A stretch of 64,000 bases of DNA from an uncultured Bacilli bacterium (lineage in GTDB: Bacteria; Bacillota_I; Bacilli_A; RF39; UBA660), in contig CAKONZ010000006.1 in assembly GCA_934098525.1 (NCBI GenBank), forward strand, positions 1 to 64,000, given 5' to 3'. Positions within the stretch are counted from its first letter, which is position 1; each line of letters opens with the position of its first letter. The position numbers were made by a program, and so were the translations under genes. The notes beneath the pieces are model-generated. The model was not told where the DNA came from, searched no databases, and was given only the letters and a program-made list of their open reading frames with translations. Below, piece by piece: positions 40,282-49,838 of this stretch.

Positions 40282-41643
40282 CTATAATTGGTCTATTAAA
40301 GTTTCTAGTGCCATACCACGAGATGCTTTTAAAAGAATTGTATCTTTTTCTTTTATTATTTTGTCTTTTTGTTTTATGAATGATTCTTTTGTGTCAAAAT
40401 GATAAGCATTATTTTTATTAAAACCTTTTCTTATTGCTTCATCATATATATATTTAGATGATTTGCCTATAGTTATTAGAATATCAGTATTATCTTTTAT
40501 ATTGTCTCCGATTGTTCTATGAATTTTTTCTTCATATACTCCAGTTTCAAAAATATCTCCAAGTATTGCTACTCTTCTATCTTTATAGTTTTTTAATACA
40601 TTTAGTGCTGATATCATTGAGTCACAACTAGCATTATATGTGTCATTTATAATACGATATTTATCTGTTTTAAAGATATCAAGACGCATTTTTGTTAGTT
40701 CGAAGTGTTTTAAACCTTTTTTGATATCTTTAATTTCTATGTTATTTTCTAACCCTACTAATATTGCTGCTAAGGCATTTAATATGTTATGTTTAGCAGG
40801 AGTTGGAATGGTAAACTTTTCTTCTTTGTTGTTTATTATGCATGAAAAGTCTATTTTTTCTTCGTTTATTTTATAGTTGTTACAATATATATCATTATCC
40901 TTTTCAAAACCGTATGTAAGTAATTTATATTTTAGTTTTTTTGTTTTTAAGGTTTTTAAAAATTTATCATCACCATTTACTATTAATATATTGTCTTTAG
41001 TAAAGTTTGTGGTAATTTCCATTTTTGTTTTAAATATTCCTTCTTGGTTTTTAAAGTGTTCAATGTGTGACATACCAATATTAGAAATTATTGCTATTTT
41101 GGGTTCAACTATATTAGCAAGATGTTTTATTTCTCCTTTATAACTCATTCCCATTTCTATTACAGCTTTTTCAATAGTATTGTCTAAATTTAATAGGGTT
41201 TTTGGTACTCCTATTTCATTGTTAAAGTTACCTTCATTCTTTAATGTTTTGTACTTTTGATTTAATACTGAATATATCATATCTTTAGTAGAGGTTTTTC
41301 CTACACTTCCAGTTACTCCTATGTATTGAATGTTAAATTTATTTTTATAATATTTTGATATGTATCCAAATGATTTTGTTGTATCTTTTACTCTAATTAA
41401 ATTTATATCTTCTTTGTTGAATTTGTGATTTTTGTCTATTAGAAAGGTTCTACAACCATTTTGATATGCTGATTCCATGAATTTATGACCATCATTTACT
41501 TCTCCTATTATAGGAATGAATAAGGTGTTTTCTTTTATATCATTACTATTTAAAGATATATAAGTTATTTCTTGATTAGAGTTTTTCTTTAATAGTTTAC
41601 CTTTAGTTGCTAAAACTATTTCATTTATACTAAATTTATACAT
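40282..41643 (-). CDS. murF: UDP-N-acetylmuramoyl-tripeptide--D-alanyl-D-alanine ligase
   Basis: A 453-residue Mur ligase that adds D-Ala-D-Ala to UDP-MurNAc-tripeptide in the cytoplasm. The N-terminal substrate domain is followed by GVTGSVGKTSTKDMIYSVL (P-loop), KTLKNEGNFNNEIGVPKTLL (MurF signature), VIEMGMSYKGEI and NILNALAAILVGLE, then the C-terminal RIINDTYNASCDSMISAL. The NxxNE and NDTYNA motifs separate MurF from MurE. It is 4 bp after murE, so the two are co-transcribed. Confidence 0.95.
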   Translation of the reverse strand: MYKFSINEIVLATKGKLLKKNSNQEITYISLNSNDIKENTLFIPIIGEVNDGHKFMESAYQNGCRTFLIDKNHKFNKEDINLIRVKDTTKSFGYISKYYKNKFNIQYIGVTGSVGKTSTKDMIYSVLNQKYKTLKNEGNFNNEIGVPKTLLNLDNTIEKAVIEMGMSYKGEIKHLANIVEPKIAIISNIGMSHIEHFKNQEGIFKTKMEITTNFTKDNILIVNGDDKFLKTLKTKKLKYKLLTYGFEKDNDIYCNNYKINEEKIDFSCIINNKEEKFTIPTPAKHNILNALAAILVGLENNIEIKDIKKGLKHFELTKMRLDIFKTDKYRIINDTYNASCDSMISALNVLKNYKDRRVAILGDIFETGVYEEKIHRTIGDNIKDNTDILITIGKSSKYIYDEAIRKGFNKNNAYHFDTKESFIKQKDKIIKEKDTILLKASRGMALETLIDQL

Positions 41644-41647
41644 AAAA

Positions 41648-43084
41648 TTACTCCTTTATTTTATTTAAAGTATTTTCCACTACTTTTATATCAGATTCAT
41701 AATAAACATATTTATTATTTATTAATTGATATTCTTCGTCACCTTTTCCTAGTACCGCTACTAAGTCATTTTCATCTGATGTTTCAATGGCTTTTTCAAT
41801 AGCAGTTTTTCTATCTATTATTATTTCATATGGCTTATTGTATTTTTCTATGTATTTGCTAATTTCTTTACATATTTCATTAGGATCTTTAGTTTGAGGA
41901 TCTTCACTAGTTAAATATATATAATCAGCATATAAGCCTGCTAGAGTACCCATTTCTTCTCTTCTATTTATTCCTCTATCACCAGGACAACCAAATACTA
42001 CTTTTATTTTTTTGTTTTTGAAATCTTCTTTTACTGATTTATAAAAGTTTTCAGCACTTAAAGCATTATGTGCATAATCCACTATTACTGTTGTGTTTGA
42101 TTTGAATATGTTCATTCTTCCTAATACTTTTGTTTCTTCTAAACCTTTTTTAATGTCTTTATAATCTATATTTAATTCTTTAGCAATTGCTATGGCACAT
42201 AAGGCATTTATTATATTAAAGTTACCTAACATATTAATATGATAAGTTTCTTCTTTATTACTTATTACAGTAAATGTTATACCATTTTCTTTTACAATAT
42301 CTTTTACATAATAATTGCAGTCTTTAGTAAAACCAAATGTTATTATTTCTTTGTCTTTTACTTCTTTAACAATTTCTTCATATCGTGGTTCTTGTCTATA
42401 TATGAATACTTTTTTACATTTTTTTAAGAAATTAAGTTTACAACTAAAATAGTCATTAAAATCTTTATGTTCTAATTCAGATATATGATCTAATCCTATG
42501 TTTAAAAATGCTCCAATATCAAATGACATACCAAATATTCTATTTTGTTTTTCAGCTTGTGATGATACTTCCATACACATATATTTAATATTACTTTCTT
42601 GCATTTCATTTAAATACTTATGTAGGTCTATACTTTCTGGGGTTGTATTATGTGATTCTTCATGTCTTTTTCCAGTATATAAGTCTATAGTTGAAATATA
42701 TCCGGTTTTTGATTTTGTATAGTTGTTTAAGATATTATGAATAAATGTTGTTGTTGTTGTTTTTCCTTTGGTACCTGTTACTGCTATTTTAAATAAATTG
42801 TCTGGAAAGAATTTGGCACTTAAAATAGCCATAGTTTTTCTGATATCTGATACTAAAATATAGGGAATATCTACATTATATTTTATTTCTGATATATAAC
42901 AATTAACACCTTTTTTTATTGATTCTTTTAGATATTCTTCTTTAAATGTTATACCTTTACATATAAATAGTGTATTTTCTTTTATATCTTTTGAGTTACA
43001 TGAAAGATATGAGAAGTTTGTATCTATATTACTACTATCTATTACATATTCTTTTATTGCTTTTAAAACATTTTTATATTCCAT
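41648..43084 (-). CDS. murE: UDP-N-acetylmuramyl-tripeptide synthetase
   Basis: A 478-residue Mur ligase adding the third amino acid to UDP-MurNAc-L-Ala-D-Glu. Motifs are VTGTKGKTTTTTFIHNIL (P-loop), STIDLYTGKRHEESHNTTPE, MEVSSQAE, FLNIGLDHISELEH, FNIINALCAIAIA and VDYAHNALSAENFY. The position that reads DNPR in meso-DAP enzymes is EDPQ here (in TSEDPQTKDP), so the arginine that binds the DAP carboxylate is missing; L-Lys, L-Orn or another amino acid is more likely. It lies between xer and murF in a tight run. Confidence 0.92.
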   Translation of the reverse strand: MEYKNVLKAIKEYVIDSSNIDTNFSYLSCNSKDIKENTLFICKGITFKEEYLKESIKKGVNCYISEIKYNVDIPYILVSDIRKTMAILSAKFFPDNLFKIAVTGTKGKTTTTTFIHNILNNYTKSKTGYISTIDLYTGKRHEESHNTTPESIDLHKYLNEMQESNIKYMCMEVSSQAEKQNRIFGMSFDIGAFLNIGLDHISELEHKDFNDYFSCKLNFLKKCKKVFIYRQEPRYEEIVKEVKDKEIITFGFTKDCNYYVKDIVKENGITFTVISNKEETYHINMLGNFNIINALCAIAIAKELNIDYKDIKKGLEETKVLGRMNIFKSNTTVIVDYAHNALSAENFYKSVKEDFKNKKIKVVFGCPGDRGINRREEMGTLAGLYADYIYLTSEDPQTKDPNEICKEISKYIEKYNKPYEIIIDRKTAIEKAIETSDENDLVAVLGKGDEEYQLINNKYVYYESDIKVVENTLNKIKE

Positions 43085-43086
43085 AA

Positions 43087-43995
43087 TTATTCTCCTTTTA
43101 TTTTTTTACTATTTCTGGGATGAGATTTAAAATACACATTTCTTAAACCTTCATTTGTGATATGAGTATATATCTGTGTTGCTTTTAAGGATTCATGCCC
43201 TAGTAATTCTTGTACACTTAGTATATCACAACCTTCATTTAATAGATGGGTTGCAAATGTATGTCTTAGGGTATGGGGAGATATTTTTGTATCTAATGAT
43301 GATTTATCTATTATATCATTTATTATTAAACGAATTCCACGTGATGTAAGTTTGGTACCATTATGATTTAATAATAAATATTCTATATTTTTTTTGTTAT
43401 TTAATAATATGGGACGAGATTTTTCTATATATAATTTTAGGTATTTTTTAGCACAATCAGTAAAATAACAGATTCTTTCTTTGTTTCCTTTTCCTAATAT
43501 TTTAATAGTTTCTTCATTAAAATTTATATCTTTAATTTCAATATTTTCTAATTCTCCTACTCTCATACCTGTAGCGTATAGTAATTCTAATATTAAACGA
43601 TTTCTAATTCCTAATGGGGTATTTAGATCAGGTACTTTAAATAATACTTCTAGTTCATTATAATATAAAAATTTTGGTAATTTTTGATCTTTTTTGGGAG
43701 AAGACACTAAGGAAAAAGGATTATATGATATATAGTTATTTCTTGCTAGATATTTATAAAATGATCTAATGGCACTAATCTTTCTAGATATTGTGTTTTT
43801 TGAGTATTTATTTTCATCTAGAAAGTTAAAAAAAGTTCTTATGTCTTTATATTCAATTTTGGTATAATCAAGATTTTCTTTTTCTAAATATGATTTAAAA
43901 AATATTAAATCTTCATTATAGTTTTCAATTGTATAGTTTGAATAATTTCTTTGAACTTTTAAATATTTTAAATAATCATCTATTTTATCTTTCAT
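43087..43995 (-). CDS. tyrosine recombinase of the XerC/XerD type
   Basis: A 302-residue site-specific recombinase. The N-terminal SAM-like domain (YLKYLKVQRNYSNYTIENY) is followed by the catalytic domain with LLYATGMRVGELENI (first Arg), GKGNKERICYF (Lys), SPHTLRHTFATHLL (HxxR), LLGHESLKATQIYTHI (His and the Tyr nucleophile). It is probably the chromosome-dimer resolving enzyme acting at dif, as the neighbours are housekeeping and no phage genes adjoin it. C versus D identity cannot be assigned. It is 2 bp before murE. Confidence 0.9.
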   Translation of the reverse strand: MKDKIDDYLKYLKVQRNYSNYTIENYNEDLIFFKSYLEKENLDYTKIEYKDIRTFFNFLDENKYSKNTISRKISAIRSFYKYLARNNYISYNPFSLVSSPKKDQKLPKFLYYNELEVLFKVPDLNTPLGIRNRLILELLYATGMRVGELENIEIKDINFNEETIKILGKGNKERICYFTDCAKKYLKLYIEKSRPILLNNKKNIEYLLLNHNGTKLTSRGIRLIINDIIDKSSLDTKISPHTLRHTFATHLLNEGCDILSVQELLGHESLKATQIYTHITNEGLRNVYFKSHPRNSKKIKGE

Positions 43996-43999
43996 ATTA

Positions 44000-44590
44000 T
44001 CACTTTATTTTATCTATTTTTAATACTTTTTTAAGGTAACATTCTCCACAAAGGGATTCATATGAAGCATCTATTCCATCTATTGCTACTTCTTGTCCTT
44101 CAATGGTATATTCATTGTTTATTAATCTAGCATTAAATTTAGCTTTTTTACCACAACTACAAATTGTTACCATTTCTTCTAATTCATCTGAATATTCTAA
44201 TAATGCTTTGGATCCTTCAAAAAGTTTAGCTTGAAATGATGCTTTTAATCCATAACAAATTACTGGAATATTATATATTTTAGTAATAGCCCATAGTTCT
44301 TTTACTTGTTCTTGTTTTAAGAATTGTGCTTCATCTACTAAAATACATGATATTTTATCAAGATTATCTAAGTTATATTTATTAGACAATAATTCATTAG
44401 GAGAAAGTAGGATATCTACTTTTCTTTCAATATTTAATCTTGATACTACTTTGTCATCACCCTTTTTATCAATTTCTGGTTTTATAAGGACTACATTCAT
44501 TCCTTTTTCTTCATAATTGTGAGCAACTTGTAATAAAGATGTAGTCTTTCCACAATTCATTGCTCCATATCTAAAATATAATTTTGCCAT
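44000..44590 (-). CDS. tdk: thymidine kinase
   Basis: A 196-residue type II thymidine kinase phosphorylating thymidine with ATP in the salvage pathway. The P-loop YGAMNCGKTTSLLQVA is at residues 8-23, LVDEAQFLKQEQV carries the Walker B and DEAQF, and the lasso region IEGQEVAIDGIDASYESLC follows the zinc knuckle CSCGKKAKFNAR with CGEC. Length is typical. Four bases separate it from the recombinase gene downstream, so the order tdk-xer-murE-murF looks like one operon. Confidence 0.95.
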   Translation of the reverse strand: MAKLYFRYGAMNCGKTTSLLQVAHNYEEKGMNVVLIKPEIDKKGDDKVVSRLNIERKVDILLSPNELLSNKYNLDNLDKISCILVDEAQFLKQEQVKELWAITKIYNIPVICYGLKASFQAKLFEGSKALLEYSDELEEMVTICSCGKKAKFNARLINNEYTIEGQEVAIDGIDASYESLCGECYLKKVLKIDKIK

Positions 44591-44624
44591 AATATACTAC
44601 CTCTAAGATAATTCTATCACAATA

Positions 44625-44650
44625 AAAAGATACCTTACAAGGTATCTTTT
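44625..44650 (-). terminator. terminator of LRR cassette 1
   Basis: AAAAGATACCTT (44625-44636) and AAGGTATCTTTT (44639-44650) form a near-perfect stem just after the LRR gene, on the side of tdk. Confidence 0.7.
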
Positions 44651-44675
44651 AAATTATTTAATATTTATTTGTTTT

Positions 44676-47120
44676 TTAACTTGCTGTTATACTTACACCA
44701 TTATATGTATATGGTGGAAGATGTGTGGTTGAATCACTTCCGCCTAAAATTTCGCCCCATCTAAATGATGTGGTTCCTGGATATATTATGCTTGTCAAAT
44801 CAGGGTTTGAATCATCTTTTTTATAGAATGCATTGCTACTAAGCTCTGTTACAGTACTTGGTAGTTTTACAGTTGTTAATCTATTATTTTTAAAAACATC
44901 ATTACTTATTTTTGTTAAGCTTGTATTGCTTAAGTCTAATTCTTTTAGTTTGCAACCTGAGAATGCACTATCATAAATAGCATTTAAAGTCGTTGGAAAA
45001 CTTGCTGATGTTATTTTATTACCAAAAAATGCTTTACTATAAATTTTTGTCGCCTTAGTATTACTTAAATCTAATGATGTTAGTTTATTGTTTGCGAAAC
45101 CACCTATTATTTCTACTGAATCTGGTAATTTTAAGCTTGTAATTTGATTATTTGAGAAGGCACCGTATTCAACTAAATCATCACCTTTAATACGTTTAAG
45201 ATTTGTTAGATAACTTAAATCAAGCTTTGTTAATTTATTTTTAGTAAAGGCATCAAATTCTAATTCTGTAACTGAGATTGGTAATTTTATACTTGTTATT
45301 TGATTATTTTGAAATCCTCCGATAAAGGTTAGATTTGTATATGGGCTTAAATCTACTGATGTTAATTTATTGTATGAAAATGTATCACTATAAATTGTTG
45401 TTATTGATAAAGGTAATTTTATATCCGAGATGTTGTTGTTATAAAAAGTATCACTTAACAACACTTCTACTTTAGTGTTACTTAAATCTACTGATAATAA
45501 TTTATTTCTTGCAAATGCTCCATAGCCTATTGTATCAAGACTATCAGGAAAGTTTACTTTTCCTATTTTGTTTTCATAAAATGCATCATTGCCTATTGAA
45601 GTTAAGGAATTAGGTAATTTTAATGATGATATATTATTTTTATAAAAAGCACAATCACCTATTTTTGTTATTGTATTTGGTAATGTTAAAGTTTCTATAC
45701 CTTTTTCAGAGAATACACCTTTAAGGTTGTCTATGTTACCATCTTTTATCTCTGTTATGTTTTTATCACTTAAATCTAGACGTTTCATACTACCACAATT
45801 ATATCCAGTTAAAGTTGTTTTTTCCATAGTAAGACATGTATCTGGTAAATGACCATTTGCATCTACTAATAAGTCAATTGAATTACCATCAAATGTATTT
45901 GTTCCTACTAAAGATATTGTTTCTGGTAATATTAGTGTTTTTATATTTTTATTTTGAAAATCTGTTGTGTCTATAGATGTTATATTATAATCTTTATATT
46001 CTGTGTGTTCTGGTATTGTTTTTGTTTCTACATTCATGGTAAATATTTTTGAATATATTGCATATTCTTCACTACTTGGATCTTGTAATACATTATATAT
46101 ATCTGCAACTTGAGAGCCTAGTTCTTCATCATCGGTTTCATTTATATCTCTGCCAATATAGGAATCAAATAAATCTGTTATTCCTTTAAGGCCTTCTTTT
46201 GCTTCTGCTATTACTTGTTCATCTGTTAAGTTATTTGCTGTTAAATAATCTTCATATGTTTGTCCTTCTTCTAAAAGGTCACTTTTATACTGGTTAATCC
46301 ATGCTTCTTCATTTGCTGTATAACTATTTAAAATTTGCTTTGTTTCACCTGGTATTAATGTTTTTGATGTATATGTACTAGGTATTACTAGGTTTGTTGC
46401 ACTACAAGTTGATGAGAACCCTGTTATTTTTTTGCCACCATTTCCATCATCTTCATAAGCAAAACAAGCTGGATCTGTTGTGTATCCTACGTATTTTGTA
46501 TCACTATTTATATTTACTGTGAATTTGTATTGATATGTGATTGTTCCATCCCAAGTTGATGCATCAGTATCAAAATCTATCCATGCTCTTAATCTATAAG
46601 TAGTTGATATTGTTTCGTTGCCATTTTTATGAGCATTTAGTTTGTATGCTATTTTTGTTGCATTTTCTCTATATAGTGAGTTTCCTAATTCTGATATTTT
46701 GGTAGGAGCAGTTACCGCTACTTCTTGCCCGTCTTCTACTCTTGTTAGGTATACTTTTATATTTTCTTCTGGAAGGGGTTGTTTTCCTTCTTCAACCTGT
46801 TTTGATGAAATATTTATTTCATATGGTATTTGTATTCCTAATGAATCGGTAGCACTTGTTTTAGCACTTGATGTTACTGTAAATTCAAAGTAGTTTGGAT
46901 CATTCATTCCCTCTTCATCATGTTTAGGTAATGCTTTGTCTAGAACATAACTATTTGATTGTTCTATGTATGTCATTGTTACTTGTCCTGATTTTACTGT
47001 ATTATCATTTGCATTTGATGTATAGTTAAATACTGCATATGTTAATCCAGATATTATAAGTACAAATACTATTACAAGTATTGACATGATTATTGGTTTT
47101 TTATAACCTTTATTTTCCAT
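44676..47120 (-). CDS. BspA-type leucine-rich-repeat surface protein, cassette 1
   Basis: About 814 residues. The N-terminal membrane segment (IIMSILVIVFVLIISGLTYAV) is followed by ANDNTVKSGQVTMTY and a beta domain resembling the head of SipW-dependent TasA/camelysin-type proteins, roughly to residue 220. A spacer with LTDEQVIAEAKEGL follows, then from about residue 390 at least 14 LRR_5 (BspA) repeats of the form NKLTSLDLSNTKxxxI, and a C-terminal YPGT...YNGVSITAS cap with no wall anchor. The ATG at 47120 has AGGATGTG upstream. It is probably exported as an adhesin or host-binding protein. Cassettes 2 and 3 are paralogues. Confidence 0.75.
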   Translation of the reverse strand: MENKGYKKPIIMSILVIVFVLIISGLTYAVFNYTSNANDNTVKSGQVTMTYIEQSNSYVLDKALPKHDEEGMNDPNYFEFTVTSSAKTSATDSLGIQIPYEINISSKQVEEGKQPLPEENIKVYLTRVEDGQEVAVTAPTKISELGNSLYRENATKIAYKLNAHKNGNETISTTYRLRAWIDFDTDASTWDGTITYQYKFTVNINSDTKYVGYTTDPACFAYEDDGNGGKKITGFSSTCSATNLVIPSTYTSKTLIPGETKQILNSYTANEEAWINQYKSDLLEEGQTYEDYLTANNLTDEQVIAEAKEGLKGITDLFDSYIGRDINETDDEELGSQVADIYNVLQDPSSEEYAIYSKIFTMNVETKTIPEHTEYKDYNITSIDTTDFQNKNIKTLILPETISLVGTNTFDGNSIDLLVDANGHLPDTCLTMEKTTLTGYNCGSMKRLDLSDKNITEIKDGNIDNLKGVFSEKGIETLTLPNTITKIGDCAFYKNNISSLKLPNSLTSIGNDAFYENKIGKVNFPDSLDTIGYGAFARNKLLSVDLSNTKVEVLLSDTFYNNNISDIKLPLSITTIYSDTFSYNKLTSVDLSPYTNLTFIGGFQNNQITSIKLPISVTELEFDAFTKNKLTKLDLSYLTNLKRIKGDDLVEYGAFSNNQITSLKLPDSVEIIGGFANNKLTSLDLSNTKATKIYSKAFFGNKITSASFPTTLNAIYDSAFSGCKLKELDLSNTSLTKISNDVFKNNRLTTVKLPSTVTELSSNAFYKKDDSNPDLTSIIYPGTTSFRWGEILGGSDSTTHLPPYTYNGVSITAS
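46021..46277 (-). repeat. near-identical tract shared with LRR cassette 3, copy 1
   Basis: 257 bp matching 50728-50984 with a single mismatch, flanked by more divergent sequence. It encodes the spacer between the TasA-like head and the LRR domain. Confidence 0.9.
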
Positions 47121-47145
47121 ATTTTCACATCCTATCATAATATAT

Positions 47146-47174
47146 ATTTTATCTTTTTTTTATGTTTTTTACAA
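47146..47174 (-). promoter_or_regulatory. promoter of LRR cassette 1
   Basis: TTGTAA (47169-47174) and TAAAAT (47146-47151) are spaced by 17 bp. Cassettes 2 and 3 carry the same promoter, ribosome site and spacing. Confidence 0.6.
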
Positions 47175-47221
47175 TATAAAAATACTTTTTAAACTTTTGT
47201 CTATAAGTAGTATTTTTATTT

Positions 47222-49729
47222 TTAACTTGCTGTTATACTTACATCATTATATTTGCATGGTACTGGGTCAGTATTTTCATATATATAATTTGTTATAGCT
47301 TTTAACCATGTTAGCTTTGTTGTTCCTGGATATATTATACTTGTTAAACTAGGGTTTGAAGTAGTTGTTTTATAGAAAGTCCTTCTGTTAATAGATGTTA
47401 CAGTGGCTGGTAATTTTACAGTTGTTAGTTTATTATTTTCAAAAGCAAATGCTCCGATAGTTTCTAGATTTGTATTGCTTAAATCTACTGATGTTAAGTC
47501 ATTATTATAGAAAGTCCTGTCATTTATTTTTTTTAGTGTGTTTGGTAATTTTAATTGTTTCATTTTATTAGCAGCAAATTCAGAAATCATTGTTATTTTA
47601 GTGTTACTTAAATCTAAATTTTCTAGTTTATTTCCAATAAATCCCGATATATTTGTTATTGTCTCTGGTAGTTTCAATTCACTTATTTGATTGTCTGAGA
47701 ATGTTCCATCAGATATATAAGTAATTTTAGTATTACTTAAATCTACTGATGTTAATTTATTGCTTGAAAACGAATCTTTTAAAATGAATTTTAATGTGTC
47801 AGGAAATTTTACTTCTTTTATTTTATTGTTTTGAAATGCAGATTGTTCTATTGAAGTAATTCTTGTATTAGTTAAGTCAAGTGATGTTAAATCGTTGTTT
47901 TTAAAACCACCAATATTATATAGTGTTGATGGTAATTTTAACTCACTTATTTCATTGTATTCAAATCCATCTAAGTTTTCTAATTCTATATTGCTTAAAT
48001 CTAGTTTTTCTAACTTGTTATTACTAAATGCTGCATTGGAAATTGTTTGTAATGTTTTTGGAAATTTTAAAGCCTTTATTTTATTATTCATAAAAGCTTT
48101 AGAATCAATACTATAAAGGTTTTTATATTTAGTTAAATCAAGTGATGTTAAATTATTGTTAGCAAAAGATGATTCTCCAATCGATTTTATATTACTTGAT
48201 AATTTTAAGCTTGATATATTATTATCTTTAAATACTGCATTTGCCATATAGGTAACTTTAGTATTTGAAAAATCTACTGATGTTAAATTATTATTTGATA
48301 AAGAACCGGCAAGAGAATCTGCATTGTCTGAAAAGATAATTGTTTTTAGAGCACTATTGGTAATATTTGCTGCAAAGACAGTATAATCTAAATTACTTGT
48401 ATCTATACTAGTCATTCCTGTACATTTGAAGTTATTAAATTCTACCCATTCTTCACCCAAATCGTTAGATTGCTTTTCGATATTATAACAAGATTTAGGT
48501 AATGCACCATCTTCATCTATTAATAAATCTATTGCATTTTCTATAAATGTGTCATCCCTTGTTAAATTGATATTTTTAGGTAAAACGATTGTTTTTATAC
48601 CTCTATTTTGAAAGTCAGTTGTATTGATTGCAGTTATCTTTTTTACTGCTTCTTTTATTGATTTTTCTTCTACTGTAAGTGATAAGAATTTTTTATAAAT
48701 TTTGCCATCTTCACTTGTTTCGTCATTCATTTCTGTATATATTCTTTCTAAAAGTGTTCCTGTTATATCTTTATTTAATAATGTTTCTAGTTCTAATTCT
48801 TGTATAAAGTTGTTATATTCATTTTTTGCATCAGTAACAAATTGTTCATCTGTTAAGTTGTTTTCCTTTAAGTAATCTTCATATGTTTGTCCTTCGTCTG
48901 GTGTACTTTCTTTTACATATTTTATAAAATTATTTTCATCAGCTGTGTAACTTGTTAATACTTTGCCTACTTTTGATGCTGAATAAGAAGAAGGAATTAC
49001 AAGATTTGTTGCATCACAAGAAGAGCTAAAACCTGTTATTGTTGTATCATCAAAAGTAAAACATGAAGGATCGGTTGTATATCCTACATATTTTGTATCA
49101 CTATTTATATTTACTGTAAATTTGTATTGATAAACATCATTATTATCCCAATTTGAGATATCTGTATCATAGTCTATCCATGCTCTTAATCTATAAGTTG
49201 TTGTAATTGTTTCATTGCCATTTTTATGAGCATTTAGTTTGTATGCTATTTTTGTAGCGTTTGTTCTGTATAAAGAATTACCTAAATCAGAAACTTTTAT
49301 AGGAGATACTACTGATATTTCTTTACCATTTTCTACTTTTGTTAAATATACTTTTATATTTTCATCTGTTAAAGCTTTTTTATCGCTATCAATACTTTTT
49401 TTTGACATATTTATTTCATAAGGAATTTGTACTCCTATTGTATCAGTTATATTAGTTTTAACATTAGATGTGACTTTAAATTCAAAATAATTATCTTCTA
49501 TTATTGCCTCATTGTCATCTTTTGGTAATGCATTATCTACTACATAACTATTAGATTGTTCTGAGTATGTCATTGTTACTTGACCTGATTTTATTGTATT
49601 ATTGTCATTAATACTTGAATTTGAATATATAAATACTGTATATGTAATACCTGTTGCTATAAGTATTAATGATAATACAAATAATAATAAAAGCATTGTC
49701 TTTCTATTTTCTTTTTTATTTTTTTCCAT
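47222..49729 (-). CDS. BspA-type leucine-rich-repeat surface protein, cassette 2
   Basis: 835 residues with the same plan as cassettes 1 and 3: N-terminal membrane helix (about 12-30), a TasA/camelysin-like head opening with NDNNTIKSGQVTMTY, a spacer with EGQTYEDYLKENNLTDEQ, then about 16 LRR_5 repeats from roughly residue 430, ending SIIYPGT and YNDVSITAS. The sequence is clearly diverged from the other two along its length. AGGATGTG precedes the ATG. No wall-anchoring motif is seen; retention may be by the N-terminal helix. Ligand unknown. Confidence 0.75.
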   Translation of the reverse strand: MEKNKKENRKTMLLLLFVLSLILIATGITYTVFIYSNSSINDNNTIKSGQVTMTYSEQSNSYVVDNALPKDDNEAIIEDNYFEFKVTSNVKTNITDTIGVQIPYEINMSKKSIDSDKKALTDENIKVYLTKVENGKEISVVSPIKVSDLGNSLYRTNATKIAYKLNAHKNGNETITTTYRLRAWIDYDTDISNWDNNDVYQYKFTVNINSDTKYVGYTTDPSCFTFDDTTITGFSSSCDATNLVIPSSYSASKVGKVLTSYTADENNFIKYVKESTPDEGQTYEDYLKENNLTDEQFVTDAKNEYNNFIQELELETLLNKDITGTLLERIYTEMNDETSEDGKIYKKFLSLTVEEKSIKEAVKKITAINTTDFQNRGIKTIVLPKNINLTRDDTFIENAIDLLIDEDGALPKSCYNIEKQSNDLGEEWVEFNNFKCTGMTSIDTSNLDYTVFAANITNSALKTIIFSDNADSLAGSLSNNNLTSVDFSNTKVTYMANAVFKDNNISSLKLSSNIKSIGESSFANNNLTSLDLTKYKNLYSIDSKAFMNNKIKALKFPKTLQTISNAAFSNNKLEKLDLSNIELENLDGFEYNEISELKLPSTLYNIGGFKNNDLTSLDLTNTRITSIEQSAFQNNKIKEVKFPDTLKFILKDSFSSNKLTSVDLSNTKITYISDGTFSDNQISELKLPETITNISGFIGNKLENLDLSNTKITMISEFAANKMKQLKLPNTLKKINDRTFYNNDLTSVDLSNTNLETIGAFAFENNKLTTVKLPATVTSINRRTFYKTTTSNPSLTSIIYPGTTKLTWLKAITNYIYENTDPVPCKYNDVSITAS

Positions 49730-49755
49730 ATTGTCACATCCTACTATATATTTAT

Positions 49756-49784
49756 ATTTTATAATTTTTTTATATTTTTTACAA
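49756..49784 (-). promoter_or_regulatory. promoter of LRR cassette 2
   Basis: TTGTAA (49779-49784) and TAAAAT (49756-49761), 17 bp apart, same layout as the flanking cassettes. Confidence 0.6.
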
Positions 49785-49789
49785 TATAA

Positions 49790-49830
49790 AAATACTACTT
49801 TTTAAACTTTCGTCTATAAGTAGTATTATT
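49790..49830 (-). terminator. terminator of LRR cassette 3
   Basis: AATACTACTT and AAGTAGTATT pair around a 17 nt loop. A similar hairpin lies after cassette 2 near 47178-47220, so it is duplicated together with the cassettes. Confidence 0.55.
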
Positions 49831-49838
49831 TATTATTT

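Noticed and set aside
43087..43995. Tyrosine recombinase as sign of an integrated element
   Set aside because: It lies within a tight tdk-xer-murE-murF run without attachment-site repeats or phage genes, so it is the housekeeping Xer.
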